The notes below the pieces were generated by a model that was not told the origin of the DNA, ran no database searches, and saw only the letters and a list, made by a program, of their open reading frames with translations. A stretch of DNA of 35,458 nucleotides from Planctomycetaceae bacterium (GTDB lineage: Bacteria; Planctomycetota; Planctomycetia; Planctomycetales; Planctomycetaceae): NCBI GenBank assembly GCA_041398785.1, contig JAWKUA010000039.1, positions 1 to 35,458 of the forward strand. The letters are read 5' to 3'. A program made the translations under genes and the position numbers. This document shows positions 8,594 to 17,070 of this stretch, piece by piece (the first letter of the stretch is position 1; every line of letters begins with the position of its first letter).

Positions 8594-10504
8594 TCACCGC
8601 AGGGATTCGTCGATGTCCAGATACTTGTACCAGTTGTCAAACACTTCCACGGGTTTCATATTCTTCAGATGTGGGCGCACCACGTAGAACCGGGTTCTGG
8701 CCATGGACCCGGCACAGGGACAGTCTTCCAGAACCATGTCCCGCATCCTGCGGCAGATTTCTGTTCGTTCTTCTGACGGCGACATGCTGAGAATCTGTTC
8801 GTACAACCTGTCATAGTCAGGATTCTGGTAATTGAAATGATTGCTGCCCGGTGATTCATAGGGCCCGTAGAACAGCGCCAGATTGTTTTCCGCGTCCGGA
8901 TAGTCGGATCCCCAGGCGAACGAAAAAAAAGGTGCCTGTTTGCGGTCGACGGTCTGCATCAGCGTGGAAAAGTCCACCAGGTGTTCGCGAATGCGGATAT
9001 TGACCCTGGACAGTTGCTTTTTCAGCATTTCCGTCTGTTCCGCATAATTGCGACCGCGTGCGACGTAGTAGTCAATCACCGGCAGACCCCTGCCGTTCGG
9101 ATAACCGGCCTCTTCCAGTAATTCCCGCACGCGTTCCAGGTCAGGTCCTCGAAATGAAACCGGGGCAGCACCATTCGGCGGGTGTCCGGCCATTCCCGGC
9201 GGAATCGGACCGTCATAGACGACATTCAGACCGTTGTAGAATGACTGGTTGACTTCATCCCAGTCCTGAGCCAGGCAGATGGCCTGGCGCAGAGCCTTCT
9301 TTTGCGGGGTGTAGCCTCCCAGCAGTTCGTCGTCCATATTGAAGCCCTTGAAGATGAAGTCCAGCAGTCTCACCTTGTAGCCGGTGATGCCGCTGTCCTT
9401 CATGGATCGGCGCAGTTCGTGAGTGCGCGGATTGAAGGCTTCTGGATAGTTCTCGGCCGGCACCTGGCTATAGTCGAGACCGCCGCTGCGAAAGACCAGC
9501 CAGCCGGGCTGGTCCTGAACAAAGAAGATTACGTGAATTTCATCCAGAAACGGCAGCCGCCGCCCGGCCGCCTGAGTTCGCCCGGCCGCGACATCTTCGG
9601 GCATATGTTCCAGCGGATAAAAGCACTGGTGGTAATTCGGGTTTCGGCGATACGTAATGCTGACACCAACCTTCCAGTCACCGTCCTTCATCAGGTAGGG
9701 ACCTGTTCCCACGGGATGCCGTACGAATTTTTCGCCATAGAACTCCACGGCTTCACGCGGGACGATGGCTGTCTGGAACATCGCCAGAGTCCACAGAAAG
9801 CGGCTGACAGGCCGAATTAGTTCGACTTCAAAATGATGGTCATCTATGATTCTCATGCCGGTAACGGGAGCGTTGTAGTCAAACCTGTCTGCTTCGTTCT
9901 GAATGTCGCGGTACTCGTCGAACCCCAGGATCGTGTTTTCCATCAGCCACCACGACTTGGATTCCGTGTTCCTGTCGGCGATTCGCTTCCAGGAATAAAA
10001 CACGTCGGACGCTATCAGTTCGCGGCCGATTCCGTCGGGAAAGCACGGGTCATCCTGAAACCGGATTCCCTTTTTCAGCGTGAAGCGGTACGTGATGTTG
10101 TCGTCCGTTTGAGGCATCTCCTGCAGCAGCAGCGGTTCCAGCTCAAAGGGTCGCACCAGATACTTGTATTGCAGCAGCGGTTCGTAGACCTGACTGATGC
10201 AGCGGTTTTCATAGACGCTGGAGCCGCGTACGGGATCGAAGGTCTTCGGGCCGTCCGACCGCAGCGGAAACCGGCCGACCTTCAGAGTGCCGGAATCCAG
10301 CCGCTGCTGATAGGCGTCACGAAACGCCAGCTCGTCGGCTTCTGTCCACCTGCGATCCGCTGTTTCAACGGTGGTGATATCGGATGCCGGTGCCACAGGC
10401 TCCGATTCGGCAGCCGTGATGAACGTAGCCGATGTGCACAGCACGCACGCCCGGACGATTGCCGAAAACAACAGGCCACAGTTGCGATGCAAACAGCGAA
10501 TCAT
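8594..10504 (-). CDS. oppA: Extracellular solute-binding protein, family 5 (OppA/DppA-like)
   Basis: This is the substrate-capturing component of the importer encoded downstream. The ATG at 10504 is preceded by an AGGGTGG-like site. An in-frame GTG two codons upstream (10510) is less likely. Residues 1-32 form a Sec signal peptide (basic RCLHRNCG, hydrophobic core, AESEP after the predicted cleavage). The mature protein shows family-5 landmarks: YENRCISQVYEPLLQYKY, YRFTLKKGIRFQDDPCFPDG, IRPVSRFLWTLAMFQT, FVRHPVGTGPYLMKDGDW, LRQAICLAQDWDEVN, and FSFAWGSDYPDAENNLALFYG near the C-terminus. At ~636 residues it is longer than E. coli OppA (~540) but within the wider family range. There is no lipobox, so it is probably free in the periplasm. 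It is the first gene of the operon, so its 194-base upstream gap should hold the operon promoter; none was recognised by eye. Confidence 0.9.
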   Translation of the reverse strand: MIRCLHRNCGLLFSAIVRACVLCTSATFITAAESEPVAPASDITTVETADRRWTEADELAFRDAYQQRLDSGTLKVGRFPLRSDGPKTFDPVRGSSVYENRCISQVYEPLLQYKYLVRPFELEPLLLQEMPQTDDNITYRFTLKKGIRFQDDPCFPDGIGRELIASDVFYSWKRIADRNTESKSWWLMENTILGFDEYRDIQNEADRFDYNAPVTGMRIIDDHHFEVELIRPVSRFLWTLAMFQTAIVPREAVEFYGEKFVRHPVGTGPYLMKDGDWKVGVSITYRRNPNYHQCFYPLEHMPEDVAAGRTQAAGRRLPFLDEIHVIFFVQDQPGWLVFRSGGLDYSQVPAENYPEAFNPRTHELRRSMKDSGITGYKVRLLDFIFKGFNMDDELLGGYTPQKKALRQAICLAQDWDEVNQSFYNGLNVVYDGPIPPGMAGHPPNGAAPVSFRGPDLERVRELLEEAGYPNGRGLPVIDYYVARGRNYAEQTEMLKKQLSRVNIRIREHLVDFSTLMQTVDRKQAPFFSFAWGSDYPDAENNLALFYGPYESPGSNHFNYQNPDYDRLYEQILSMSPSEERTEICRRMRDMVLEDCPCAGSMARTRFYVVRPHLKNMKPVEVFDNWYKYLDIDESLR

Positions 10505-10698
10505 GACCACCCTGGAACGCTTTCACAGGTGATGAAACTGATACCGTCCGCGAAAGGTAGGCCCCATGCACCGCAGCACGCAAGGTCATCTGACGAGTCG
10601 CCGTCCGTGCGGACCGTCAGACACGCAGCGCCCTGGCTTCGAAACGGCATCACGTTTCGGACAACAGACGGGAACGATCGGGTCACGTGCGCAGAGGC

Positions 10699-12009
10699 TC
10701 ACGCTGAAGCGCCGCGGGGGGTTGCCCAGTGGTCGTCGCGATATGTGCGACGCACCAGTGCGCTGGCTTCGTCGTCACCGGAAATCTGTTCGTTCGTACT
10801 GTCGAACTGCAGCACGCGACCGGTCCGCGCGGCGATGTTGGCCAGGTGAACGACGGTTGCCGCCAGGTGTCCGGCCTGAATGTCCGCGTGCAGCGGCGCG
10901 TCGCCGCGAATGGCGTCCAGGAAGTTGTTGTGGTGAGCGACCAGGTCAGCCGCCCCGCTGCGTTCGGCGATGAGCTGATTTTTCGGCCCATACAGCCGCC
11001 AGCCGACGGTGTGTCCGCAGATCAGCATTCCGTTTGTCCCGTACCAGGCCGCTCCGTTTTCGTAGCCTTCCTGAACGTAGGGGCTCCAGATGCGCTGCTC
11101 GAACACAAATTGCCTGCGCTTGCCGTCCGCGCCGGGGGCGTATTCGAAGACCGCGTACTGCGTATCGGGAAACTGCTGATCGTCGTCGAAGAAATACTTG
11201 CCGCCGAAACATGCCACACGTTCCGGATGCTGTTGCACGGCCAGTCCCCACAGCGCGACGTCGATGTCGTGGACGCCGTCATTGCCGATGTCGCCGCAAC
11301 CGAAGTCGTACCACCACCGCCACACGCTGTGCAGCAGGTTCTTCTGGTACGGAACCATCTTCGCCGGTCCGACCCAGGTGTCGAAATCGAGTTCCTCAGG
11401 AACCGCCGAAGGCTGCACATGTCCGATGGAACCGCGGCGCTGGCTGTTCCATGCCTTGGCGACCAGGACCTCGCCGATCTGGCCTTCGTGAACCCGCTGA
11501 ATCGCTTCACGCACGCAATCGGTGCTTCGACTTTGCGTGCCGACCTGCAGCAGCCGACCGGTGCGTGCCACGGCGTCGGTCATCAGGCGACCTTCGCGAA
11601 TGTTGTGACAACAGGGTTTCTCCACGTACACATGCTTGCCGGCATCCAGCGCCAGGATCGACGCGGGACCGTGCCAGTGATCCGGCGTCGCAATGAAGAC
11701 CGCATCGACGCGTTTGTCGTCCAGCACGTGCCGGAGATCGCCGGATGATTGCGGACGCTTCCCGGTGGTGTCCTGAACATGAGCGGCCGCTTTTTCCAGC
11801 CGGTTCCGATCCACGTCGCAGACCCACGCGATTTCGACATCGTCGCGGCCCGCCAGATTCTTCAGATGCGATGTTCCCATTCCGCCGGGTCCAATGATGC
11901 CGACGGTCACTCGATCCGACTGCGCCGCTCGCGCGATGCCGCCGGAGGTTGCCGCTGCCAGCATGCCGACACCAACCTGACCAGGAAACTTCCGACGCGG
12001 TGATGCCAT
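10699..12009 (-). CDS. Gfo/Idh/MocA family NAD(P)-dependent oxidoreductase, exported (RR leader)
   Basis: This is an N-terminal Rossmann fold oxidoreductase of the sugar/inositol dehydrogenase type. After the leader, VTVGIIGPGGMGTSHLKNL is the dinucleotide-binding motif, AWVCDVDRNRLEKAA ends the second strand, VFIATPDHWHGPASILAL precedes the catalytic VEKPCCHNIREG (EKP motif), and GCGDIGNDGVHDIDVALWGL is the conserved C-terminal-domain motif. The start is taken at ATG 12009 (MASPRRKFPGQVGVGMLAA), which gives the twin-arginine-like leader usual for planctomycete members. The frame stays open 67 codons further upstream, but that part has no conserved features. The product is about 436 residues, presumably periplasmic. 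It stands alone, 188 bases or more from its neighbours on both sides, same strand. The substrate cannot be told; the family is very large in planctomycetes. Confidence 0.88.
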   Translation of the reverse strand: MASPRRKFPGQVGVGMLAAATSGGIARAAQSDRVTVGIIGPGGMGTSHLKNLAGRDDVEIAWVCDVDRNRLEKAAAHVQDTTGKRPQSSGDLRHVLDDKRVDAVFIATPDHWHGPASILALDAGKHVYVEKPCCHNIREGRLMTDAVARTGRLLQVGTQSRSTDCVREAIQRVHEGQIGEVLVAKAWNSQRRGSIGHVQPSAVPEELDFDTWVGPAKMVPYQKNLLHSVWRWWYDFGCGDIGNDGVHDIDVALWGLAVQQHPERVACFGGKYFFDDDQQFPDTQYAVFEYAPGADGKRRQFVFEQRIWSPYVQEGYENGAAWYGTNGMLICGHTVGWRLYGPKNQLIAERSGAADLVAHHNNFLDAIRGDAPLHADIQAGHLAATVVHLANIAARTGRVLQFDSTNEQISGDDEASALVRRTYRDDHWATPRGASA

Positions 12010-12237
12010 GAGGTTGCGCCCGTGACTGAGTCCGATGGGATGATTGCGGTTGAAAACACAATCGGCCCATGCGGATTTCCCTGCGGCTCGCGGATGAATG
12101 AGATCTCGGCTGTCGCACGCCTCAGCACGTTTCACCGGCTGGCCGCCGCGGTGAGTTTCCGGCAATTGGCCCGGCAGACTCCCTCGTTCCGCGGCAAAGC
12201 ACGCTGACATCGGGATGACATATTCCGACCGGCTCTG

Positions 12238-15213
12238 CTACGGGGTTGCGAAACTTCGCGCCGTCAGCGGACGATCGCGGCCTTCGACCAGGACGATTTC
12301 CTGATCGGCCGCCAGGTTCTCGAATCGCTGCACGCGACCGCTTTGCCAGGTAACGACAAGTTCATCGGCCACGGGTGATCGCCCAAGCCCGAACCACAGC
12401 CTGCGTTCGTTCGAAACCAGATAGCCGCCGGAAGCCGCCAGTTGTCGCATCAGTGTTCGGTTTCCGGCGCGCACTGTGGCGACAGTGCCAAAGGCATCGC
12501 GGTTTGACTGAGTACCGATCAGCCGGATAACCAGCCGATGATTTTGCGCCGGCGTCTGATTGCTGAGCAGCGTCAGCGGGGAATGAATGTAGGAAACACA
12601 GAAGTCCTGCCGGCCGTCGCGGTTCCAGTCCAGTTCTGCAAGTCCGCGACCCAGCCCGCGAAAGTGAAAGAAGGGACCAAGTGTTTCGGCGGAAACTTCC
12701 GCGAACGTCCCGTCACCCAGATTGGCCAGAACCTGACTCGGCATCAGGTCGCGTTCGTCATCCGCTCCGTCCGGCGGAGGAGGAATGACGTGGCCGTTGG
12801 TGGCAACCAGATCTTCCCAGCCGTCGTTGTCTACATCGATGAACTGCGATCCGAACCCCAGCACGTTTGCCGTCGGCAGATGCAGCCGCGCCCTGCGGGT
12901 TTCGTCCAGAAATACCCCGCTTTCGTGCTGCAGAAACAGCGTGTCCGGATCATTCATGTAGGTTGTGACGAACAGATCCAGCCGGCCGTCACCGTTGGCG
13001 TCCCCGGCCGCGATACCCATCGAAGCGATGGCGCTGCCGTTGCCGTTGAACGCCACGCCGGCAACGACCCCCTGCTGTTCCAGTGAAAACTCCGCAGGAT
13101 CCAGGGCGTTTGTGTTGCGGAACAGAAAATTGGGCGTGGAGTCATTTCCCACAAACACGCTCAGCCGCTGTTCGCTGTGAAAGTCGGCGACGATCAGACC
13201 CAGGCCGTTGCCGGTTGCGGAACTTACGCCCGACGATTCGCTGATGTCCTCAAACGTTCCGTTACCGGAATTCCGATAAAGCCGATTGCGAGCGGGCGGA
13301 AGGCCGTCCGGCGTGCAGCCGATTTCCAGCCCGTCGCGCTCACAGGGGTGATTGATGACGTACTCCCGGTCGAGATAGTTGACAACAAACACGTCCGGCA
13401 GTCCGTCACCCGACAGGTCGACGATGGCGGCACTGGCGGACCAGTCGTTTCCGTCGATGCCTGCCGTCGCTGACCAGTTGGAAAACGTCCCGTCGCCGTT
13501 GTTATGAAACAGGCTGTTGGGACCGAGATTCGTGACGTACACATCCGGCATGCCATCGCTGTCAAAGTCACCGATCGACACGCCGTGGCTCATGAATTCT
13601 TCGGACAGTCCCGCCACTGCGGTGACGTCATCGAATGTTCCTCGCCCGGTGCTGCGGTACAAGCGGTCCAGCGGCCGGCTTTCCGGCTCGGCGGCTCGCC
13701 AGAACGTTCCCTGAGCGACATACAGGTCCGGCCAGCCATCGCCCTCGAAATCAATTACTCCTTCACCGCCGCCAAGAGTTTCGATGACGTGTCGCATACG
13801 GTCGCGTTTGGTCGTGCCGTCAACATACGTGAAGTCGATTCCGGCAGACGCCGCGTCGTCGGAGAACCGCCATTGGCTCAGCCGGTCGTGAGATCCGGAC
13901 GGCGGCGTGCCTTCAGGAAGGTCGGACGCTGGCGGCCAGTCGGGCAGCGCGAAGTTCGCGGCATTCAGTCGCAGCGCCGGCTGAGCGTCGCGGGCGATCA
14001 GTCCTTCGGACACGTCTAGCAGCGGAATCTCCGTCTCCAGAACTCGGCGCGTCCAGACGTCGGTGCCTGGAATCCGTTTCGCAATGTGAGCCCAGCCGGC
14101 CGCTTCCCAGTGCCGACCCAGTTGCTGAAGCAGTTCCGTCACGGCCCGGAAGTTCGCGGAATCCGGCGTTTCCTGAAGCAGATTCAGTTGCTGATCAAGT
14201 CGAAACAGAACCGGGACCAGCGCCGAAAACTCCGCCGCGCGATCCGTCTGTCCAAGTTGCAACAGGCACCCGCTGATCTGATGGTTGGCGCCGGCATAGT
14301 GGGGCGACCGAATCAAAGTCTCCAGAAAGCAGCGAACCGCCTCCGGCAATCTGCCCTCCCGCCGCGCCTGCAGTCCGCGAACCATCCAGATTTCCGGATG
14401 CTGTTCGTGCTCCGGCGTTACGGAATTGTTCCAGCGCAGAAACTGATCGCGATCTCCCGCATCCACGATCAGTCGACCCAGCCGCGCCCGTGGCTCCGCC
14501 AGCCGGGGATACCGCCGAACCAGTTCTTCGAGCACGGCGCGTGCACCTTCATCACGGCTTTCAATCAGATCGAAGCGGAGCCGTCCCAGTTCAATCAGCG
14601 CATCTGCGGGCGGATCTGCATTCCGCAGATCCTGTAACGCCGGATCAAGCCGGAAGTAGCGTTCCGGCGACGAGACCATGAACAGCTCATTCCCGCTGAA
14701 GTCTCCACGGAACAGCAGTTGCGCCAGAAACGGGACGGATTCCTGAACACGTCCTTCGGCCTGCAGCAGGAACGCGAGACGTCGATGGGCTTCCAGGTTT
14801 GATGGATCCCGCTGCAGGACGTCGCGAAAATGCCGCTCCGCCTCGTCGACCCGGCCGCGCGCCAGCAGATTGGTTCCTTGTCGCAGTTTCGCTGAAACCG
14901 CATGACGGCTGGCTGGCGGAACCCTGCTTAACATCGCATCGGACAAATCGAAGTCTGCGATCTCCGCAGCAGCATGCCCGGCCAGCAGCAGCGCTGCCGA
15001 CGAATTCGGCGACTGCTGCAAGGCTCGATTTGCGGACGCCAGCGCGGCGTCGTAACGGTGAGCCGACAGGTTCCTTGCCGCGGAACTGACGGCCGCAGAA
15101 AGATCTTCGGGGTTAAGCGCAGGACACAGAACCAGCCAGACACCAATGACTGCCGCGGCGACAAGGACAGTCCGCACGGTTCGATCCGCGACATTCACCT
15201 GCCGGCAGTTCAT
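12238..15213 (-). CDS. TPR / FG-GAP (VCBS) / ASPIC-UnbV domain protein, CRTAC1-like
   Basis: This is a large exported or membrane-anchored protein of 991 residues. An N-terminal hydrophobic segment (about 14-32, VRTVLVAAAVIGVWLVLCP) is followed by tetratricopeptide-type helical pairs to about residue 400 (for example YDAALASANRALQQSPNSSA and DEAERHFRDVLQRDPSNLEA). From about 440 an FG-GAP propeller carries calcium-binding DxDxDG loops: DFDSDGMPDVYV, DLSGDGLPDVFV, DANGDGRLDLFV, DVDNDGWEDLVA, DWNRDGRQDFCV. The last ~100 residues form an ASPIC/UnbV domain (LVIRLIGTQSNRDAFGTVAT through ENLAADQEIVLVEG). This architecture is common in planctomycetes and acidobacteria; no enzymatic activity is established. 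The ATG at 15213 overlaps the stop of a small upstream membrane-protein gene (ATGA), implying coupled translation. The likely role is surface or periplasmic binding and scaffolding. Confidence 0.9.
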   Translation of the reverse strand: MNCRQVNVADRTVRTVLVAAAVIGVWLVLCPALNPEDLSAAVSSAARNLSAHRYDAALASANRALQQSPNSSAALLLAGHAAAEIADFDLSDAMLSRVPPASRHAVSAKLRQGTNLLARGRVDEAERHFRDVLQRDPSNLEAHRRLAFLLQAEGRVQESVPFLAQLLFRGDFSGNELFMVSSPERYFRLDPALQDLRNADPPADALIELGRLRFDLIESRDEGARAVLEELVRRYPRLAEPRARLGRLIVDAGDRDQFLRWNNSVTPEHEQHPEIWMVRGLQARREGRLPEAVRCFLETLIRSPHYAGANHQISGCLLQLGQTDRAAEFSALVPVLFRLDQQLNLLQETPDSANFRAVTELLQQLGRHWEAAGWAHIAKRIPGTDVWTRRVLETEIPLLDVSEGLIARDAQPALRLNAANFALPDWPPASDLPEGTPPSGSHDRLSQWRFSDDAASAGIDFTYVDGTTKRDRMRHVIETLGGGEGVIDFEGDGWPDLYVAQGTFWRAAEPESRPLDRLYRSTGRGTFDDVTAVAGLSEEFMSHGVSIGDFDSDGMPDVYVTNLGPNSLFHNNGDGTFSNWSATAGIDGNDWSASAAIVDLSGDGLPDVFVVNYLDREYVINHPCERDGLEIGCTPDGLPPARNRLYRNSGNGTFEDISESSGVSSATGNGLGLIVADFHSEQRLSVFVGNDSTPNFLFRNTNALDPAEFSLEQQGVVAGVAFNGNGSAIASMGIAAGDANGDGRLDLFVTTYMNDPDTLFLQHESGVFLDETRRARLHLPTANVLGFGSQFIDVDNDGWEDLVATNGHVIPPPPDGADDERDLMPSQVLANLGDGTFAEVSAETLGPFFHFRGLGRGLAELDWNRDGRQDFCVSYIHSPLTLLSNQTPAQNHRLVIRLIGTQSNRDAFGTVATVRAGNRTLMRQLAASGGYLVSNERRLWFGLGRSPVADELVVTWQSGRVQRFENLAADQEIVLVEGRDRPLTARSFATP

Positions 15214-15446
15214 GTCTGCCGACTTTCGATCGCCCGTTCATCCGACGAACGATGACCGGGAACTCCGCAACGGCGTTCTGTCAAAATCCCCCAGATTAGA
15301 AACCCGGTCCCCAGAAACAGCGCCACGATGCTTCCGGGAATCAGAACCTGCACGGCCGCTTCCTGATTGGGAAACGCGATCATGCAGGAATGAGCGTAGC
15401 ACTGTTCGGCCACCAACAGCAGAATTGCTCCAGTCACAGTGCGCAT
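15210..15446 (-). CDS. Small membrane protein, 78 aa, coupled to the TPR/FG-GAP/ASPIC gene
   Basis: I do not recognise a family. The N-terminus (MRTVTGAILLLVAEQCYAHS) is a signal-peptide-like hydrophobic stretch, and residues ~33-54 (VLIPGSIVALFLGTGFLIWG) form a clear transmembrane helix followed by a charged cytoplasmic-looking tail (ERR...RSSDERAIESRQT). Its TGA overlaps the ATG of the 991-residue gene as ATGA, the same arrangement as oppB-oppC, which argues that it is a translated gene. The next upstream gene on this strand (DUF1501) ends 170 bases away. It may be an assembly partner or anchor for the downstream protein; that is conjecture. It could also be a leader ORF with no product function. 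Confidence 0.5.
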   Translation of the reverse strand: MRTVTGAILLLVAEQCYAHSCMIAFPNQEAAVQVLIPGSIVALFLGTGFLIWGILTERRCGVPGHRSSDERAIESRQT

Positions 15447-15616
15447 GGGAATGGCCCCGAAATGCTTCGCCCGCCGGGTGCATCAACCGGAAAAATTCAG
15501 TTTCTGTACGTTATCGCAACCATTATCAGTGGGCAAATCAGGCGTCCACGGGCGCGGAGGCGGACGTCGCAGTTGAAGATTTCCCGGGCAACTCCGCTTA
15601 CGACACCACCGAACGT

Positions 15617-17065
15617 TTACGACAGAATCTCCGAGATCACGCGGCCGTGGACGTCGGTTAGTCGGCGGTCGATGCCGGCGGTTCGGAATGTCAGGCGCTT
15701 GTGGTCGATACCCAGCAGGTGCAGCATCGTGGCGTGCAGGTCGTAGCACCAGGTTTCGCCTTCGGCTGTCTGGTAACCCATGTCGTCGCTGCGGCCATGG
15801 CTGATTCCGGATCTGATGCCGGCTCCGGCCAGCCATGTCACGAATGAGCCCCGGTTGTGATCACGGCCGACGCTTCCCTGAGCAAACGGCGTGCGTCCGA
15901 ATTCCGTGGTCCAGATCACCAGCGTGTCTTCCAGCAGGCCGCGGGATTTCAGATCTGTGACCAGTGCGGCAATCGGCTGGTCGACGCTGGCGGCAATGGG
16001 TGGCAGTTCGTCAACAATGCTGGAATGATTGTCCCAGTTGTTGGTGGCTCCCTGCGGGCCGCTCCAGACCTGGACAAATCGCGTGCCGCGTTCGATCAGC
16101 CGCCGGGCCAGCAGACATCGCCGGGCGAAATCTTCTGTCACGGGGTTATCCATGCCGTACGCTTTTTGAGTCGCCGGGGATTCCGCCGCGAGATCGAACG
16201 CTTCCGGAGCGCTGAGCTGCATCTTTGCCGCCAGTTCGCCGGCCGCGACGCGTGCTTCCAGCAGCGAATCGTAAGGCCGATCCGAGGAATACCGCCGATT
16301 GATTTTCTGCAGCAGCGAGACGGTGTCCGCATCGGCATTTCCTCTGGCGAATGGAAACGCCGGATCCGCAGTCAGGTTGGGAACGGGAGTCGGACTGGCG
16401 GCGTTGACCACGGTTCCCTGATTGCGAGACGGAAGAAAGCCCGCGCTGAAGTTTGCCTTCTGGTTGTAAGGCAGGCCGCGCGGGTCGGGCAGCACGATAA
16501 ACGATGGAAGGTTGTCGGAAAGATCGCCCAGCGCGTAGGTGATCCAGGCTCCGCAGCACGGAAATCCGGGCAGCGTGAATCCCGTGTTCATCATGTAGCT
16601 GGCCGGTCCGTGGACATTCGTCTTTGTCGTCATGGCCATCAGAAATGCCAGGTCATCGACGATCTTCGCCTGATGCGGAAACATTTCGCTGACCCACTGT
16701 CCGCACTGGCCGTGCTGAGCAAACCGGAACGGACTTTTCATGACGGCACCGGCTTCGGCCACGAACCCTTCCGGCTTGACTTTCGGACCGAGTTCCTGGC
16801 CGTGCAGCCGTTCCAGTTCCGGCTTGTAGTCGAACGTATCCATCGGGCTTGCGCCGCCGTTCATGAAGAGCTGAATCACTCGGCGAACTCTGGCTGGATG
16901 GTGCAGCCCGCCGTTCAGGTCGGAGTTCCGCGGACCGTCATCGGCAGCGTTCTGTGCATTCGCGAATCCCGGCAGACAGGCCAGCACGGCGGCTCCGAAT
17001 CCGCCGCCGCAATGGGTCAGCAATTCGCGCCGCGAACAGAACCACGGGTTGAGGAATGGACTCAT
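15617..17065 (-). CDS. DUF1501 family protein, Tat-exported (first PSD1-DUF1501 pair)
   Basis: DUF1501 proteins belong to the alkaline phosphatase/sulfatase-like superfamily; no reaction is established for them. The leader CSRRELLTHCGGGFGAAVLA has the RR and hydrophobic run of a Tat signal. Conserved points seen are IQLFMNGGASPMDTFDYKPE near residue 67, TTKTNVHGPASYMMNTG, GTRFVQVWSGPQGATNNWDNH, LLEDTLVIWTTEFGRTPFAQG, GRDHNRGSFVTWLAGAGI, and the C-terminal ATMLHLLGIDHKRLTFR with RRLTDVHGRVISEIL. The clustered His/Asp residues (DNH, GRDH, DLHATM) are the likely metal ligands by analogy to the superfamily. The full length is normal for the family (482 residues). The ATG at 17065 is five bases after the PSD1 stop at 17071, so the two genes form one transcription unit. 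The product is probably periplasmic and acts with the PSD1 cytochrome. Confidence 0.92.
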   Translation of the reverse strand: MSPFLNPWFCSRRELLTHCGGGFGAAVLACLPGFANAQNAADDGPRNSDLNGGLHHPARVRRVIQLFMNGGASPMDTFDYKPELERLHGQELGPKVKPEGFVAEAGAVMKSPFRFAQHGQCGQWVSEMFPHQAKIVDDLAFLMAMTTKTNVHGPASYMMNTGFTLPGFPCCGAWITYALGDLSDNLPSFIVLPDPRGLPYNQKANFSAGFLPSRNQGTVVNAASPTPVPNLTADPAFPFARGNADADTVSLLQKINRRYSSDRPYDSLLEARVAAGELAAKMQLSAPEAFDLAAESPATQKAYGMDNPVTEDFARRCLLARRLIERGTRFVQVWSGPQGATNNWDNHSSIVDELPPIAASVDQPIAALVTDLKSRGLLEDTLVIWTTEFGRTPFAQGSVGRDHNRGSFVTWLAGAGIRSGISHGRSDDMGYQTAEGETWCYDLHATMLHLLGIDHKRLTFRTAGIDRRLTDVHGRVISEILS

Positions 17066-17070
17066 GAGTG

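Noticed and set aside
12010..12210. 67-codon extension of the Gfo/Idh/MocA gene
   Set aside because: It has no conserved content, and it would place the RR leader internally. ATG 12009 gives the expected exported form.
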